64,000 bases of DNA from Pseudomonas sp. M47T1 (GCF_000263855.1 NZ_AJWX01000005.1:1-64000); one strand, 5' to 3'. Counted from the stretch's first letter, positions 27,202 through 37,226 are shown. The notes: generated by a model from the letters alone, not told the origin. A program made the numbers and translations.

Positions 27202-29610
27202 ATGCGCTGCCGGTTGCGACTTTCCTTGCTGGCAGCAGCACTGAGCGGCACCCTGGCCCTGCCGTCCACGGCACGGGCCAGCGACGCGGCACCCGCGGTG
27301 GCCACCGCGCCGCGCTACAGCTTCGCGCTCAAGCCACAGCCCTTGCCCGATGCCTTGGCCGCGCTCAGCCGCCTGACCGGGCAAAACATCGTCTACGCCG
27401 ACGATGCACCCTATCAACTGCAGGCCCCCGCCCTCGCCGGTCAACTCACCGTGGAGCAGGCGCTGGGCCGCTTGCTGGCCGGCTCGGCCCTGAGTTTCCG
27501 CCGCACCGATGACAAGACCCTGGCGCTGACGGCGTTGCCCGGCAACGACGCAAAGATTCTGCTGCAACCCCTGAACATCGACAGCGAGCGCCCGGGACGC
27601 TACCAACCCGCAGCCGTGGCCCGGGTCAACCGCAGCTCATCGCCGTGGCTGGAGCAACCGCTGTCCATCAGCCGGGTCAATAACGCGGTGCTGCGCGACC
27701 AGCAGCCGCGCAACCTGGACGATGCCCTGCGCAATGTCAGCGGCCTGACCCAGGGCAACACCCTGGGCAGCACCCAGGACACGCTGATCAAGCGCGGCTT
27801 CGGTGATAACCGTGACGGCTCGATCCTGCGCGACGGCATGCCCATGGTGCAGGGCCGCAACTTCAACGCCACCACCGACAGCGTCGAAGTGCTCAAGGGC
27901 CCCGCTGCCCTGTTGTATGGCATCCAGGACCCGGGCGGGGTGATCAACGTGGTGACCAAGACCCCGCAACTCACCGCCCACAACGAACTGCAAAGCCAGG
28001 TGTCAGGCTACACCCACGGGCGGGACGGCAGCGACGTGACCCTGGACAGCACCGGCCCCCTGGGTACCAACGGCCTGGCCTACCGGATGATCATCAACCA
28101 TCAGGACGAGGACTACTGGCGCAACTACGGTGTGCACCGCGAAACGCTGGTGGCGCCGTCTTTGGCCTGGTATGGCGAACAGGATGAGGTGCAACTGGCC
28201 TACGAGCACCGCACCTTTGTCACCCCCTTCGATCGTGGCACCGCCATCAACCCCGACACTGGCCACCCGCTGGCCATTCCCTACACCCAGCGCCTGGACG
28301 AGCCCTTCAACGATATGACCGGTCGGTCTGAATTGGCCCGCCTGAGCTACAAGCATCCGTTGGGTGACGGCTGGGAGGCCCGCGGCGCCTACAGCTACAA
28401 CGAAGAAACCTACGATGCCTATCAGGTGCGCATCACCGCCGTGAACCCTGCGGCCGGGACCCTCACCCGCAGCATGGATGGCACCCTGGGCTCGGTGAGC
28501 CGGGCCCAGCAGGGCGAACTGGAACTGGCCGGCACGCCCCAGTGGCTGGGGCTTGAGCATGAAGTGCTGGTGGGTGTGAGCGAAGAACACAGGCTGTATT
28601 TTCGCGGTGACCTGTTGCGCCAGAACAGCCTGACTACTTTCAGCTACAGCAACCCGGTGTACGGCCAGGAAGTGGCACCCACCAGCGTCTCGGCCAGCGC
28701 CAGCGACCAATCGGACCGCCTGCGCACCACCGCGCTGTACCTGCGCGACGCCGTGCACCTGAACGATCAGTGGATTGCCGTGCTGGGCGCGCGCCTGCTC
28801 AGTTACGACCAGTACGCCGGGCGCGGCCGCCCGTTCCATGCCAATACCGACATCAACGGCACCGCGTGGGTGCCCAGTGCCGGGCTGGTTTACCGTTTCG
28901 CGCCCGATTGGTCGTGGTACGCCAGCTACAGCGAGTCGTTCAAGCCCAACTCCAGCATCGCGCCGTTGAACGCCGCCAGCGAACAGATCATTGACTCCAG
29001 CATCAAGCCCGAACAGGCCAGGGCCTGGGAAACCGGGTTGAAATATGAGCAAGCCGATGGCCTGTCGGCCAGCATGGCGCTGTATGACATTCACAAGCGC
29101 AATGTGCTGGTCAGTGAAACCGTCGACGACCTGCCTGTGAGCCGCAATGCCGGTGCCGTGCGTTCACGGGGTATCGAGGTGGAAGCCAGCGGCAACCTGG
29201 CCCCCGGATGGGAATTGATGGCCGCCTATGCCTTCACCGACGCCTGGGTCACCCGCGACCCGGAACTGCAAGGCAAGCCGTTGCAGAACGCGCCACGCCA
29301 GAGTGGCTCGCTGTACCTGAGCCACGACCTGGGTGAAGTCCTGGGTGGTGACCGCCTGCACATCGGCGCAGGCCCGCGCTATGTAGGTGAGCGCGCCGGT
29401 GACCCGGCCAACAGCTTCCAACTGCCGGCCTACACCGTGACCGACGCGTTCGCCCGCTACGACACCCACCTGGGCGACCATGGCCTGCGTGTGCAACTGA
29501 ACGTCAACAACCTGTTCGACCGCCATTACTACCCATCGGCGGTCAGCCAGTACGTGGTCGCCGTGGGCGACCCGCGCCAGTGGGTGCTGAGCACCAGCGT
29601 GTCGTTCTAG
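27202..29610 (+). CDS. TonB-dependent siderophore receptor with N-terminal signalling (STN) domain
   Basis: 802 residues. Signal peptide (LSLLAAALSGTLALPSTARA), STN signalling domain (about 40-110: FALKPQPLPDALAALSRLTG, VYADDAPYQL), plug (about 145-260: RVNRSSSPWLEQPLSISRVN, VEVLKGPAALLYGIQDPGGV) and a 22-strand barrel ending with the usual aromatic residue (VLSTSVSF). The STN domain contacts FecR in the periplasm, so this receptor both imports a ferric siderophore and triggers its own expression. It resembles hydroxamate-type transducers (FoxA/FiuA/FpvA group); exact siderophore unknown. 67 bases after fecR with a Fur-like box between. Confidence 0.92.
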   Translation: MRCRLRLSLLAAALSGTLALPSTARASDAAPAVATAPRYSFALKPQPLPDALAALSRLTGQNIVYADDAPYQLQAPALAGQLTVEQALGRLLAGSALSFRRTDDKTLALTALPGNDAKILLQPLNIDSERPGRYQPAAVARVNRSSSPWLEQPLSISRVNNAVLRDQQPRNLDDALRNVSGLTQGNTLGSTQDTLIKRGFGDNRDGSILRDGMPMVQGRNFNATTDSVEVLKGPAALLYGIQDPGGVINVVTKTPQLTAHNELQSQVSGYTHGRDGSDVTLDSTGPLGTNGLAYRMIINHQDEDYWRNYGVHRETLVAPSLAWYGEQDEVQLAYEHRTFVTPFDRGTAINPDTGHPLAIPYTQRLDEPFNDMTGRSELARLSYKHPLGDGWEARGAYSYNEETYDAYQVRITAVNPAAGTLTRSMDGTLGSVSRAQQGELELAGTPQWLGLEHEVLVGVSEEHRLYFRGDLLRQNSLTTFSYSNPVYGQEVAPTSVSASASDQSDRLRTTALYLRDAVHLNDQWIAVLGARLLSYDQYAGRGRPFHANTDINGTAWVPSAGLVYRFAPDWSWYASYSESFKPNSSIAPLNAASEQIIDSSIKPEQARAWETGLKYEQADGLSASMALYDIHKRNVLVSETVDDLPVSRNAGAVRSRGIEVEASGNLAPGWELMAAYAFTDAWVTRDPELQGKPLQNAPRQSGSLYLSHDLGEVLGGDRLHIGAGPRYVGERAGDPANSFQLPAYTVTDAFARYDTHLGDHGLRVQLNVNNLFDRHYYPSAVSQYVVAVGDPRQWVLSTSVSF

Positions 29611-29628
29611 GCTCTGTGCATGACCTGA

Positions 29629-31059
29629 TCAGCCCAGGTGGGTGACCAGCTTGGTCACCAGGTACGCCTCGATGGCCTCGGTGCCGCCTTCCGAACCATG
29701 GCCCGAGTCCTTGATGCCGCCAAACGGAATTTCCGGCAGGCCTATCCCCAAGTGGTTGATCGAGAGCATGCCCGCTTCTACTCGGTCGCTCAGGGCCTGG
29801 GCGGTCTTCGAGGTGCTGGTGAAGGCATAGGCCGCCAGGCCGTACGGCAGGCGGTTGGCCTCGGTAATGGCATCGTCGACGGTGTCGAACGGCACGATCA
29901 GCGCCACCGGGCCGAACGGTTCTTCGTTCATCAGGCGCATGCCGGTGTTCAGGCCGCTGATGACGGTGGGCGCGAAGAAGTAGCCAGGCCCAGCGATGGC
30001 CGCGCCGCCCAGGTGCACGGTAGCGCCCTTGCTGCGCGCGTCATCCACCAGGGCCTGCAAGGCCGGTGCACGGCGCTCGTTGGCCAGTGGGCCCATGCTC
30101 ACGCCCTCCTCCAGGCCATTGCCGACCTTGATCTTGCCAGCCAGCTCGACGAAGCGGGTGAGGAAGGTTTCAAACACCTCGCGCTGCACCAGGAAGCGCG
30201 TGGGCGATACGCACACCTGCCCCGCGTTGCGGAACTTGGAGGCCACCAGCAATTGCACCGCTTTTTCCACGTCGGCGTCGGCAAAGACGATGGCCGGGGC
30301 ATGCCCGCCCAGTTCCATGGTTGCCGGCTTCATGTGCAGGCCGGCCATGGCCGCCAGTTGCTTGCCCACTGGCGTGGAGCCGGTGAAGGTCACCTTGCGG
30401 ATCACCGGGTGCGGGATCAGGTAGGCGGAAATATCCGCCGGCACGCCATACACCAGGCCAATCACGCCCGCCGGCACGCCGGCGTCGGCGAAGGCACGAA
30501 TCAGTTCGGCTGGCGAAGCCGGGGTTTCTTCCGGTGCCTTGACAATGATCGAGCAACCGGCAGCCAACGCCGAGGACAGCTTGCGTACCACCTGGTTGAG
30601 GGGGAAGTTCCACGGCGTGAAAGCAGCCACCGGGCCCACGGGTTCGCTGATGACGCGTTGCTCGATGCCCTGCACCCGCGACGGCACGATGCGGCCATAG
30701 GTGCGACGGCCTTCTTCGGCCAGCCAGTCGATGATGTCGGCGGCAGCCAGGGTTTCCGCACGGGCCTCGGCCAGGGGCTTGCCCTGCTCCAGGGTCATCA
30801 GCCGGGCGATGTGGTCGGCGCGCTCGCGCATCAGCTCGCCGGCCTTGCGCATGATCTTGTAACGGTCGAAGGCACTGACTTTGCGCCAGGCCTCGAAGCC
30901 CTGCTGCGCGGCCGCCAGGGCCTGGTCCAGGTCGGCGATGGCGGCGTGGGCCACGCTGCCGATGGTTTCACCATCAGCCGGGTTGAGCACCGGGATGCTG
31001 CGCCCGTCCGCGGCGTCTTGCCATTGACCGTTGATAAACAGCTGCACTTGCGGGTACAT
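29629..31059 (-). CDS. NAD(P)-dependent aldehyde dehydrogenase (semialdehyde type)
   Basis: 476 residues, single ALDH domain. Catalytic Glu in [15 protein letters not shown] and catalytic Cys in [15 protein letters not shown]; cofactor region [20 protein letters not shown] and [12 protein letters not shown] ribosome site GGGGAG precedes the ATG. Pattern fits succinate-semialdehyde or alpha-ketoglutarate-semialdehyde dehydrogenases. It lies 79 bases behind a galactose/arabinose-type dehydrogenase on the same strand, which favours the second option (last step of oxidative pentose degradation) as an inference. Confidence 0.85.
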   Translation of the reverse strand: MYPQVQLFINGQWQDAADGRSIPVLNPADGETIGSVAHAAIADLDQALAAAQQGFEAWRKVSAFDRYKIMRKAGELMRERADHIARLMTLEQGKPLAEARAETLAAADIIDWLAEEGRRTYGRIVPSRVQGIEQRVISEPVGPVAAFTPWNFPLNQVVRKLSSALAAGCSIIVKAPEETPASPAELIRAFADAGVPAGVIGLVYGVPADISAYLIPHPVIRKVTFTGSTPVGKQLAAMAGLHMKPATMELGGHAPAIVFADADVEKAVQLLVASKFRNAGQVCVSPTRFLVQREVFETFLTRFVELAGKIKVGNGLEEGVSMGPLANERRAPALQALVDDARSKGATVHLGGAAIAGPGYFFAPTVISGLNTGMRLMNEEPFGPVALIVPFDTVDDAITEANRLPYGLAAYAFTSTSKTAQALSDRVEAGMLSINHLGIGLPEIPFGGIKDSGHGSEGGTEAIEAYLVTKLVTHLG

Positions 31060-31138
31060 AGGTGGCTCCCCATTTTCGTGAACGAATGTTTCTACCCTAA
31101 CAGGTATGAATGCTGTGACAACCCATGGCGCGCCAGGG

Positions 31139-32065
31139 TCAGTCGTGAAATTCGTCGACCCGGTTGCGGCTGCCGGCCATGAAGGCGTCGGCCACCAGGC
31201 GCAGCGGTTGCAGGTCGGCGTCGCTGACGCGGCGCTCGATCAGTTGGGCAAAATGCTGGTACAGCGAAGGGTATTCAGCCTCGGCCGCCAATGGCTGCGC
31301 CACGTCGTCGATAAACAGCGCGCCGCCGCCCTGCTCCAGGCGCAGCACGCCGTTGTCGGTTTCCACCACGATGCGCCAGATGTCCGGCTGCGTGTGGTCC
31401 CAGTCAAAATCAGCAGTCACCGGCAGGCCCTGGGCATCGGTCATGCTCAGCCTCGCGGCAATGGGTGCCTGGTGGTTGGCCGGCACGTCCAGCTCGGCGA
31501 CGGTGACGAACAGCGGCTGCGGCAGCAGCGCGGTGGCGATGGACAAGGCATTGATGCCCGGGTCGAACACGCCCTGCCCGCCTGCCTGCCAGATCCACGC
31601 CTGGCCGGGGTGCCATTTGCGCACGTCTTCCTTCCAGGTAATGGCCACGCTGCGCAGGGTGCGGCCTTGCAGCCATTGGCGCGCCGGCGCCACAGCCGGG
31701 GCAAAGCGCGAATGCCAGGCAAAAAGGCAAGTCACGCCTTGTTCGGCGGCCAGGTCCACCAGGGCCATGGCCTCGCCCAGGCTGGCACATGGCGGTTTTT
31801 CCACCAGCACGTGCTTGCCCGCCAGCAGCGCTTGCCGCACTTGGCCATAGCGGCCCTGGGGCGGGGTGCAGAACGACAGCGCATGGACCGCCGGGCCTTC
31901 GCCAAGCAACGCTGTCAAGCTGTTGAAATTGGCCACGTCGGGGCACGGCTGGCCCAGGGTGGCCACCGCTTGCAGCCTGAAGGCCGGGCTGCCGAGAATC
32001 GCCGGCAGGTGCTGGTCCTGGGCGATTTTGCCATAACCGACCAGGCCCAGTGAAAGGTGCTCCAT
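31139..32065 (-). CDS. gal: D-galactose 1-dehydrogenase (Gfo/Idh/MocA family)
   Basis: 308 residues. Rossmann N-terminus ([18 protein letters not shown]) and Gfo/Idh signature [18 protein letters not shown]; the segment [20 protein letters not shown] and [12 protein letters not shown] matches the Pseudomonas galactose dehydrogenase I remember (EC 1.1.1.48), which oxidises D-galactose to galactonolactone and often L-arabinose as well. Ribosome site AGGAG. With the aldehyde dehydrogenase behind it, it could act in oxidative sugar degradation. No lactonase, dehydratase or sugar transporter is adjacent. Confidence 0.8.
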   Translation of the reverse strand: MEHLSLGLVGYGKIAQDQHLPAILGSPAFRLQAVATLGQPCPDVANFNSLTALLGEGPAVHALSFCTPPQGRYGQVRQALLAGKHVLVEKPPCASLGEAMALVDLAAEQGVTCLFAWHSRFAPAVAPARQWLQGRTLRSVAITWKEDVRKWHPGQAWIWQAGGQGVFDPGINALSIATALLPQPLFVTVAELDVPANHQAPIAARLSMTDAQGLPVTADFDWDHTQPDIWRIVVETDNGVLRLEQGGGALFIDDVAQPLAAEAEYPSLYQHFAQLIERRVSDADLQPLRLVADAFMAGSRNRVDEFHD

Positions 32066-32299
32066 GGTGCGACTCCTGTTGCGGGGGATTGTTGTTTTTT
32101 CAGGAAGCGAGGCATGTCGGCGCTGAGTCTAAACGATTGCGGGTGAGGTACGACAACTGCCAACCGTGAAAACAAGTGGTCGATACGGTCCATTTTTCTT
32201 TAAACTGGCCATCACCTTTTTCCTCCCCCCCTGCCAACACGGCATGGCCGAGCGTGCTCGACCGTGCCGTGGGGGGCGCTGTCGTTCACAAGGAACCCC

Positions 32300-33751
32300 A
32301 TGTCACTGTCTTCACTTCGCAGCAACGTCCTGGCCGGGCTGACCTCCTCCTTCGCCCTGGTGCCCGAGTGCATCGCCTTCGCCCTGGTGGCCCAGGTCAA
32401 CCCGTTGATGGGCCTGTACGGCGCGTTCATCATCTGCACCCTGACCGCCCTGTTCGGCGGCCGCCCGGCCATGATCTCCGGTGCCGCCGGTTCCATGGCC
32501 GTGGTGATCGTGGCGCTGGTGGTGCAACACGGCGTGCAGTACCTGCTGGCCACCGTGGTGCTCAGCGGTGTGATCATGGTGCTGTTTGGCCTGCTGCGCC
32601 TGGGCAAGCTGATTCGCATGGTGCCGCACCCCGTGATGCTGGGGTTCGTCAACGGCCTGGCGATCATCATTGCCTTGTCCCAGCTGGAGCATTTCAAGAT
32701 CGGCAGCCAATGGCTGCAAGGTTCGGCGCTGGCGGTGATGCTGGGCCTGGTGGCCCTGACCATGGCCACCGTCTACCTGCTGCCGCGCCTGACCCGCACA
32801 GTGCCGCCGGCGCTGGTGGCGATCATTGGCGTGAGCCTGCTGGTGTATGTGCTGGGCCTGCCCACCCGAACCCTGAGTGACATGGCCCACATCGCCGGCG
32901 GCCTGCCGAGCCTGCATTGGCCCAGCGTGCCGCTGAACCTGGACACCCTGAAAGTGATTGCCCCCTACGCGATCCTGATGGCCATGGTGGGGCTGCTGGA
33001 AACCCTGCTCACGTTCAACCTTACCGACGAGCTGACCGAGACGCGTGGCCAGCCTAACCGCGAGTGCGTGGCCCTGGGCGTGGCCAACGTAGCCTCCGGG
33101 CTGTTCGGCGGCATGGGCGGCTGCGCCATGATCGGCCAGACCGTGATCAACCTAAGCTCCGGGGGACGCGGGCGGCTGTCGGGCGTGGTCAGCGGCATCA
33201 TGGTGCTGTTGTTCATCCTGTTCCTGTCGCCGCTGATCGAGCGTATCCCGCTGGCTGCCCTGGCCGGCGTGATGTTTGTGGTGGCCCAACAGACGTTTGC
33301 CTGGGGCTCGTTGCGGGTGCTGGGCAAGGTGCCGCGCCAGGACGCCGTGGTGATCGTTGCGGTGACCGTGATCACCGTGTTCACCGACCTGGCCACGGCC
33401 GTGCTGTGCGGCATCCTCATCGCCGCCCTGGCGTTTGCCTGGCAGCACGCGCGGGAAATCCGTGCCGACGCCGACGACAGCCAGCCCGGACGTAAGCGTT
33501 ACACGCCGCATGGCACGCTGTTCTTCGCGTCCACTACGCACTTCCAGGCGCTGTTCGACCCGCGCAACGACCCGGACGAGGTGGTGGTGGATTGCCGTCA
33601 CCTGCACATGGCCGACCATTCGGCCATCGCCGCCCTTGAAGCCTTGGCATCACGCTATGAAAAAGCCGGGAAGGGGTTTGCGCTGGAGCAGTTGTCGGAG
33701 CGCAACCAGCGCCTGCTGCAACGTGCCGGCGCCGCAGTGATCGTGAATTGA
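32300..33751 (+). CDS. SulP-family anion transporter with STAS domain
   Basis: 483 residues from ATG 32300 (AAGGAA ribosome site; the longer reading upstream lacks one). About 11-12 membrane spans (SulP transporter: GLTSSFALVPECIAFALVAQ, GMGGCAMIGQTVINLSSGGRG) followed by a C-terminal cytoplasmic STAS domain (about 405-480: VVDCRHLHMADHSAIAALEA). SulP proteins carry sulfate, bicarbonate, C4-dicarboxylates or other anions; substrate cannot be set here. Divergent from the gal gene with a 234-base gap. Confidence 0.88.
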   Translation: MSLSSLRSNVLAGLTSSFALVPECIAFALVAQVNPLMGLYGAFIICTLTALFGGRPAMISGAAGSMAVVIVALVVQHGVQYLLATVVLSGVIMVLFGLLRLGKLIRMVPHPVMLGFVNGLAIIIALSQLEHFKIGSQWLQGSALAVMLGLVALTMATVYLLPRLTRTVPPALVAIIGVSLLVYVLGLPTRTLSDMAHIAGGLPSLHWPSVPLNLDTLKVIAPYAILMAMVGLLETLLTFNLTDELTETRGQPNRECVALGVANVASGLFGGMGGCAMIGQTVINLSSGGRGRLSGVVSGIMVLLFILFLSPLIERIPLAALAGVMFVVAQQTFAWGSLRVLGKVPRQDAVVIVAVTVITVFTDLATAVLCGILIAALAFAWQHAREIRADADDSQPGRKRYTPHGTLFFASTTHFQALFDPRNDPDEVVVDCRHLHMADHSAIAALEALASRYEKAGKGFALEQLSERNQRLLQRAGAAVIVN

Positions 33752-33776
33752 CCCCTCGCAGGAGCTGACGTCAGGC

Positions 33777-33844
33777 TGCGAACATGTCCGCAGGATGTTC
33801 GGCGATGTTGCGTCGATCGCAAGCACGCTGTGCGCGCCCTCGCA
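33777..33844. repeat. Dispersed intergenic repeat, copy 1
   Basis: About 68 bases that match, in inverted orientation, 35032-35100 at roughly 80% of positions (shared cores GTCCGCAG, CGTCGATCGC, GTGCGCGCC). A shorter related piece lies near 8905-8945. The two copies bracket the PRISE-like reductase gene. Confidence 0.65.
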
Positions 33845-33917
33845 GCCTGCGGCCTGGCGCCAGCGCCCACAGGTGCAGCCTTTCGGGTTGGAACAGAGGC
33901 CATCTGCCGTTAAGGTG

Positions 33918-33935
33918 TTACAACATTTGTTGTAA
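33918..33935. promoter_or_regulatory. Perfect palindrome upstream of the PRISE-like reductase
   Basis: TTACAACA-TT-TGTTGTAA, perfect 8-bp arms around 2 bases, ends 10 bases before the ATG at 33946, overlapping the expected ribosome-site/transcription-start region. Size and symmetry fit a TetR- or MarR-type operator acting as a repressor site. No regulator gene is adjacent. Confidence 0.6.
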
Positions 33936-33945
33936 AGAGGCAGAC

Positions 33946-35010
33946 ATGACTGAAATCGCATTGGTAGTCGGTGCCAGCGGTATCGTTGGCAGCGCCCTTA
34001 CCCGGGTGCTGGCCGAGCACACTAACTGGAAGGTGGCCGGGTTGTCTCGTCGCCCGGACCTCGCCGCGGGGATCATCCCGGTGGCCGCCGACCTTCAGGA
34101 CCCGGCCGCCCTGGCCAGTGCCCTGGCCGGCCTGGCGCCTACCCATCTGTTCATCACCACCTGGTCGCGTCAGGCCAGTGAGGCCGAGAACATTCGCGTC
34201 AACGCCGCCATGGTACGCAATGTGCTGGATGCCCTGCGCGGTGCCCACAGCCTGCGCCACGTGGCGCTGGTGACCGGCCTCAAGCACTACCTGGGGCCAT
34301 TCGAGGCCTATGGCCAGGGGAGCCTGCCGCAAACCCCCTTCCGTGAAACCCAGGGCCGCCTGGACGTGGAGAATTTCTACTACGCCCAGGAAGACGAAGT
34401 GTTCGCCGCGGCCCAGCGTGACCACTTCAGCTGGAGCGTGCACCGCCCGCACACTGTTACCGGCGTGGCGGTGGGCAACGCCATGAACATGGCCACCACC
34501 TTGGCGGTGTACGCCAGCGTGTGCAAGGCCACGGGACGGCCGTTCGTGTTTCCCGGTTCGCGGGTGCAATGGGACAGCCTGACCGACATGACTGATGCGC
34601 GCATTCTGGCCCGGCAACTGCTGTGGGCGGCCATCACGCCGGCCGCGGCCAACGAGGCGTTCAACGTCACCAATGGCGATGTGTTCCGCTGGAACTGGAT
34701 GTGGCCACGGTTGGCCGAGTGGTTTGGCCTGCAAGCGGCGCCGTTCCCCGAACAGCCGATGCCGCTGGCTGCGCAGATGGCCGATGACCAGGCGGTGTGG
34801 AGCCAACTGGCTGCCGAACATGGGCTGGTGGAGCGTGATATCCAGCGGCTGATCTCGCCGTGGCACACCGACGCCGACCTGGGCCGGCCTATCGAAGTGG
34901 TGACCGACATGTCCAAGAGCCGACGCCTGGGCTTCGTGGATTTCCAGGCCAGCGACCAGGCTTTCTTCGACGTGTTCGCCCAGCTGCGCGCCGAACGCCT
35001 GATTCCGTGA
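33946..35010 (+). CDS. PRISE-like NAD-dependent reductase (extended SDR)
   Basis: 354 residues from ATG 33946 (AGAGGCAG ribosome site). Rossmann start EIALVVGASGIVGSALTRVL, followed by GLSRRPD and TTWSRQASEAENI, features of the progesterone-5-beta-reductase/iridoid-synthase-like (PRISE) SDR family, including the VTGLKHYLGPFEAYG block with the catalytic Lys and NFYYAQED with the Tyr. These enzymes reduce activated C=C bonds of enones with NADPH. A perfect palindromic operator immediately precedes it and inverted repeats flank the gene. Confidence 0.82.
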   Translation: MTEIALVVGASGIVGSALTRVLAEHTNWKVAGLSRRPDLAAGIIPVAADLQDPAALASALAGLAPTHLFITTWSRQASEAENIRVNAAMVRNVLDALRGAHSLRHVALVTGLKHYLGPFEAYGQGSLPQTPFRETQGRLDVENFYYAQEDEVFAAAQRDHFSWSVHRPHTVTGVAVGNAMNMATTLAVYASVCKATGRPFVFPGSRVQWDSLTDMTDARILARQLLWAAITPAAANEAFNVTNGDVFRWNWMWPRLAEWFGLQAAPFPEQPMPLAAQMADDQAVWSQLAAEHGLVERDIQRLISPWHTDADLGRPIEVVTDMSKSRRLGFVDFQASDQAFFDVFAQLRAERLIP

Positions 35011-35031
35011 AGGCGGCCGCAGCTGCCGTCA

Positions 35032-35100
35032 TGCGAAGGCGCGCACCGCGCGCCCGCGATCGACGGCACACCGCTGAAGATACTGCGGACCTTTTCGCAA
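35032..35100. repeat. Dispersed intergenic repeat, copy 2 (inverted)
   Basis: Reverse-complement partner of 33777-33844 (see that copy); placed just downstream of the PRISE-like gene so that the gene is bracketed by an inverted pair. Confidence 0.65.
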
Positions 35101-35133
35101 CCTGGCGGCAGCTACGGGGGGCACGCAACGCGG

Positions 35134-35670
35134 TCAGTCGTCCAGCGACTGGGGCGCGGCGGGCGCGGCCTTGCCGGCTTTCGCTCCCTTGGCCGGCTTG
35201 CCGGCCGGTTCCGGTGTTGCCGGTGCTGGCGCGGCGGCTTCTTTCTCGGCCATGGGCATGGCGTCTACGGCGTCGAACACTTCCTTAAGCTCGATAGGCC
35301 CGCTTTTCTCCAGTTTCTTGCCGCCGTCCTTGCCCACCAGGATGGTTTTCGGCAGCTCGCCGGCGCCCAGGCTCAGGCTGCGGATCAACGCCATGGTGGC
35401 CTGGGGGTCGAGGTTCTTGCCATCACGCTGGCCAATGGTGTTGACGATGGTATAGAGCACCAGGCCGCGCTGGGCGAACGCCTGCTGGTTGGCCGGCTCC
35501 TTCAGGGCATCCTTCAGGTGCACCAGGGTGGGGTCCACCGAGCTGCGCGCGATGATGATCAAGGGGCGGGTCTTGCCCTGCTCCTGGGCCAGCGGCGAGT
35601 CACTGTCGGCTGCCAGCACAGGGCCAGCCACCGCAACGAGGGCAGCGAGAGCCAGAGACCGAATGAGCAT
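35134..35670 (-). CDS. DUF4174-family secreted protein
   Basis: 178 residues from ATG at 35668-35670, set by the GGAGGT four bases upstream. Signal peptide MLIRSLALAALVAVAGPVLA. The core (RPLIIIARSSVDPTLVHLKD, YTIVNTIGQ, PKTILVGKDGG..KLE) is a DUF4174 thioredoxin-like fold without a visible CXXC. The tail is Ala/Pro/Lys-rich, low complexity. Function unknown; periplasmic. Monocistronic, convergent with the PRISE-like gene. Confidence 0.78.
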   Translation of the reverse strand: MLIRSLALAALVAVAGPVLAADSDSPLAQEQGKTRPLIIIARSSVDPTLVHLKDALKEPANQQAFAQRGLVLYTIVNTIGQRDGKNLDPQATMALIRSLSLGAGELPKTILVGKDGGKKLEKSGPIELKEVFDAVDAMPMAEKEAAAPAPATPEPAGKPAKGAKAGKAAPAAPQSLDD

Positions 35671-35951
35671 GTACACCTCCATTTCAAATTGACGCCCTAA
35701 AGACTACGGGACAGGGCGAAAGGTCCGGCTTATGGCGTTGAATTTGTAAGTTTTTTCATCTTGCTGCGTTGAAGCTTAGGCGACCTTGCCGCACACGCAA
35801 CTCGCAACACCACACGATCTCACCACGAATGTATCCGGATGCGAATGCTTATGTATCAAATCTTTACCCAGCGTTTACCGCGCTATCTCCCCATTCAGCC
35901 CGGCGCTTCTGCATAATCGGCGCTTTCGTTTCCTGTCAAAGCAGAGCCGTC

Positions 35952-37118
35952 ATGTCATTGCTGCCTTTTTCACTTTCACGCCTCGTACGCCCCCTGGCCC
36001 TGGGCGTAGCCCTTGCCTCCCTTGCCGCCTGCGCCGGCGCGCCGCCTGCCGACGATGATGGCATGGTGTCGTTGCAGGAATACCTGAAGACCGCCTACAA
36101 CCCTGGCCAGTCCAACAAGCTCGATGGCTGGGCTACCCGCTGGGCGTGGGGCACCCATCAGGTGAACCTGTCGCTGCTGGTGCCGGCCGGCCACAAGAAC
36201 GTACCGCTGGTGGTGTACCTGCCTGGCCTGGGTGAAGACGACAGCGCCGGCCAACTGTGGCGTCAGAGCTGGGCCAATGCCGGCTACGCGGTGCTGACCG
36301 TGCAACCGACGCGTTACGACTCGTCGGTCTATAAGTCTGCCGATGCCCAGGCCGGTGCCTTCCGCGGCATCGCCGCCAACAGCTACGCCAACGCAGCGCT
36401 ACAGGACCGCGCGGCTGAAGTGGTCACGGTATTGGCCGAAGTGCGTCGTCGCGGCCTGGCTGGCGAAGCCGGTTTCAGTGCCGTAGACGTGCAGCACACG
36501 GTGGTGGCCGGGTACGACCTGGGCGCGCAGACCGCTGCGGCCCTGGCCGGCGAGCGCGACCCCGGGCAAGTACGCCTGACCGAGTGGCGCCCGATGGGTG
36601 TGATTGTCCTCAGCCCTTACGTGGCCGCCGGTGCCGACCCTGCGCGTTTTGCCCAGGTCGACACCCCCGTGCTGTCGGTGACCGGGCCGCTGGACGAAGA
36701 CCCGTTCAGTTGGGTGGCCAGCGCTCAACAACGCTTTGCCTTCTTTGACGGCCTGGGCGGGCACGGCGCCTATCAGTTGCGCCTGCAGGACGCCAGCCAC
36801 AAGGACCTGTCTGGTACCGTGGCTCACGCCGAGGGCGGCAAGCCTGGCCAGGCCAAGGGCGAACGCCATCATGGCGGCGGCCCCGAAGGTGGCGGCCCTG
36901 GCGGTGGTGGCCCGGGCGGAGAAGGCCGCAGCGCCGGCAAGCCCATGGACCTGGGCGTAGACCGTCGCCAGGCCGCCAGCGTGGCAGCCGTCAGCACGGC
37001 CTGGCTGGACGCAACTATCAAGCACGCCCCCGCCGCACAGCAGTGGCTGGACCAGCAAGCCGGCCAGTGGCTGGGCCCGGTGGGCCGCCTGGAACACAAG
37101 CCCGCCACGGTGCAATGA
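35952..37118 (+). CDS. Lipoprotein with alpha/beta-hydrolase fold, nucleophile replaced
   Basis: 388 residues from ATG 35952. Lipoprotein signal with lipobox LAAC near residue 25 (VALASLAACAG), so probably anchored in a membrane. Fold elements of PAF-acetylhydrolase/dienelactone-type hydrolases are visible (VPLVVYLPGLGEDD, oxyanion region; TVVAGYDLGAQTAAALAG nucleophile elbow; VLSVTGPLDEDPF acid; ASHKDLSGTV), but the elbow reads G-Y-D-L-G near residue 188, with Asp where Ser is normal. A Gly-rich insert (HHGGGPEGGGPGGGGPGGEG) lies near 315-335. Probably non-hydrolytic or with altered chemistry. Confidence 0.72.
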   Translation: MSLLPFSLSRLVRPLALGVALASLAACAGAPPADDDGMVSLQEYLKTAYNPGQSNKLDGWATRWAWGTHQVNLSLLVPAGHKNVPLVVYLPGLGEDDSAGQLWRQSWANAGYAVLTVQPTRYDSSVYKSADAQAGAFRGIAANSYANAALQDRAAEVVTVLAEVRRRGLAGEAGFSAVDVQHTVVAGYDLGAQTAAALAGERDPGQVRLTEWRPMGVIVLSPYVAAGADPARFAQVDTPVLSVTGPLDEDPFSWVASAQQRFAFFDGLGGHGAYQLRLQDASHKDLSGTVAHAEGGKPGQAKGERHHGGGPEGGGPGGGGPGGEGRSAGKPMDLGVDRRQAASVAAVSTAWLDATIKHAPAAQQWLDQQAGQWLGPVGRLEHKPATVQ

Positions 37119-37226
37119 ACCTCGTCGCTTGACAGCCAGAAGCCGGCGCACCGAAGATCGAAGGTAGGAAGCTAACGGTTTACCTGACGCTTCCTGTCCT
37201 CCGCTCAGACTTCGGGAACCCGGTTA

